The notes beneath the pieces were generated by a model. That model made no database searches, was not told where the DNA came from, and saw nothing but the letters and a program-made list of their open reading frames with translations. From Lithodes maja (taxonomy: Eukaryota; Arthropoda; Malacostraca; Decapoda; Lithodidae), in assembly GCA_037953745.1 (NCBI GenBank), contig JBAKBP010003200.1:62001-126000 (forward strand): a stretch of 64,000 bases of DNA, written 5' to 3'. Shown one piece after another: positions 63,479 through 64,000 of this stretch (within the stretch, counting starts at the first letter, position 1; each line of letters begins with the position of its first letter). Position numbers and translations under genes: made by a program.

Positions 63479-64000
63479 AGAATTGTCACCCTCTTTCTTG
63501 TACCCAGGCCGCACTAAGTCATAATAATAATCGGCACCAACCAACAAGTCCAGCCGAGATGTCTGTGTCATTAGAGGATCAGCTAATTTGTAACTGTTGT
63601 CTCGCAAAAGTCTCATGTCTGCTTCAAGGCATTCTGATCCTTTGTGATCCGGGAGAGTTTCTACCACAACTGCTTGTAGAGGAGAGTTTTTGCCCCGGAA
63701 CTTGTAATTGAAGGACACTACTGGGTACTTTCTGCTCTCACATGCTCCGGTAAACCCTCGCAACTCTAGCTCTTCATCACCCACCTTTATATAATGGATC
63801 GAGTCTAGAGCGGAATTTAAGATGAAGGTGCGCTGTGAGCACTGATCCAGCAGTGTTCTCATCTTGACTGTTTCTCTTGATTCCGGAACTGTTGGCAGCA
63901 TTAGAGTTGGGAGGAAAATACTAGTCTTCTTTGACGACACAGACATCGTGGTAGTTTGCGTCTTGGTCTTTGTTACCTGTTGAGGTGTTTGCTCCTTCTT
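63467..64000 (-). pseudogene. BEL2 aspartic protease, open beyond the window
   Basis: The frame is open from the window edge through an internal Met at 63946. Motifs: RTLLDQCSQRTFI at the protease active site, YKFRG and LDLLVGADYYYDL (the second protease strand). The usual Asp-x-Gly triad reads Asp-Gln-Cys, so the catalytic Gly is replaced. A frameshift lies near 63478. The Thr/Gln-rich start may be the gag-protease junction. Confidence 0.75.

Larger units (their letters stand above)
58652..64000 (-). mobile_element. BEL2: BEL/Pao retrotransposon, minus strand, partial at window end
   Basis: Visible from its 3' LTR (58652-59151) back to protease at the window edge. Order on the minus strand: protease, RT, RNase H, integrase, PPT, LTR, the standard BEL/Pao order. 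It is related to BEL1 in every domain but a distinct family, since the LTRs do not match. It carries several frameshifts, a nonsense codon, a 70-bp tandem duplication and a MITE, so it is dead. The 5' LTR and gag are outside the window. Confidence 0.88.

Overview
The window looks like eukaryotic repeat-rich intergenic DNA, most likely from an arthropod and probably a crustacean. That guess rests on the mix of BEL/Pao elements, Ty3/gypsy elements, Jockey-like LINEs, TTAA MITEs and GATA/TA microsatellite tails, and the species is not proven. I found no host protein gene. Almost every long reading frame belongs to a mobile element.

Layout. (1) 1-262 and 17711-20254 are two halves of a BEL/Pao pol (BEL1, + strand). 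They are split by Ty3/gypsy element A (263-17710, 4-bp duplication CTTC), which is itself split in its RT by element B (6176-14356, - strand, duplication CTCT): a three-level nest. (2) 21483-23415 is a solo LTR (D) related to B (duplication GCCC). (3) 25090-26064 is a decayed LINE. Its TA-rich tail received element C (26065-42951), an unusual LTR-internal-LTR-internal-LTR dimer flanked by one ATAT duplication. (4) 43851-57484 holds a Jockey-like LINE broken by element E (45653-54845, duplication AGTG; same family as A) and by a TIR DNA transposon (55491-57397). Three TTAA-flanked MITEs lie in and around it. (5) 57530-58651 is a second LINE (- strand), apparently interrupted at 58651 by another BEL/Pao copy (BEL2, - strand, 58652 to beyond the window end) that carries a fourth TTAA MITE.

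Elements A, B, C and E form one lineage. They have long LTRs (1.7-1.84 kb), a primer site beginning TGGCGACC, one fused gag-pol frame and a SCAN-like capsid region. The full-length members (A, C, E) encode gag-protease-integrase-RT-RNase H, so integrase precedes RT. That is the copia-like order known in Ty3/gypsy only from Gmr1-like elements. B has lost integrase and the RT catalytic core but keeps a 1271-codon frame, and its LTRs are nearly identical, so a defective element moved very recently and presumably in trans.

The most novel signals are RNA-level structures shared by the families: a hairpin abutting the polypurine tract whose arms differ in sequence but stay complementary, a 16-bp stem in the protease region whose synonymous sites are frozen between families, and a short hairpin at the LTR start.
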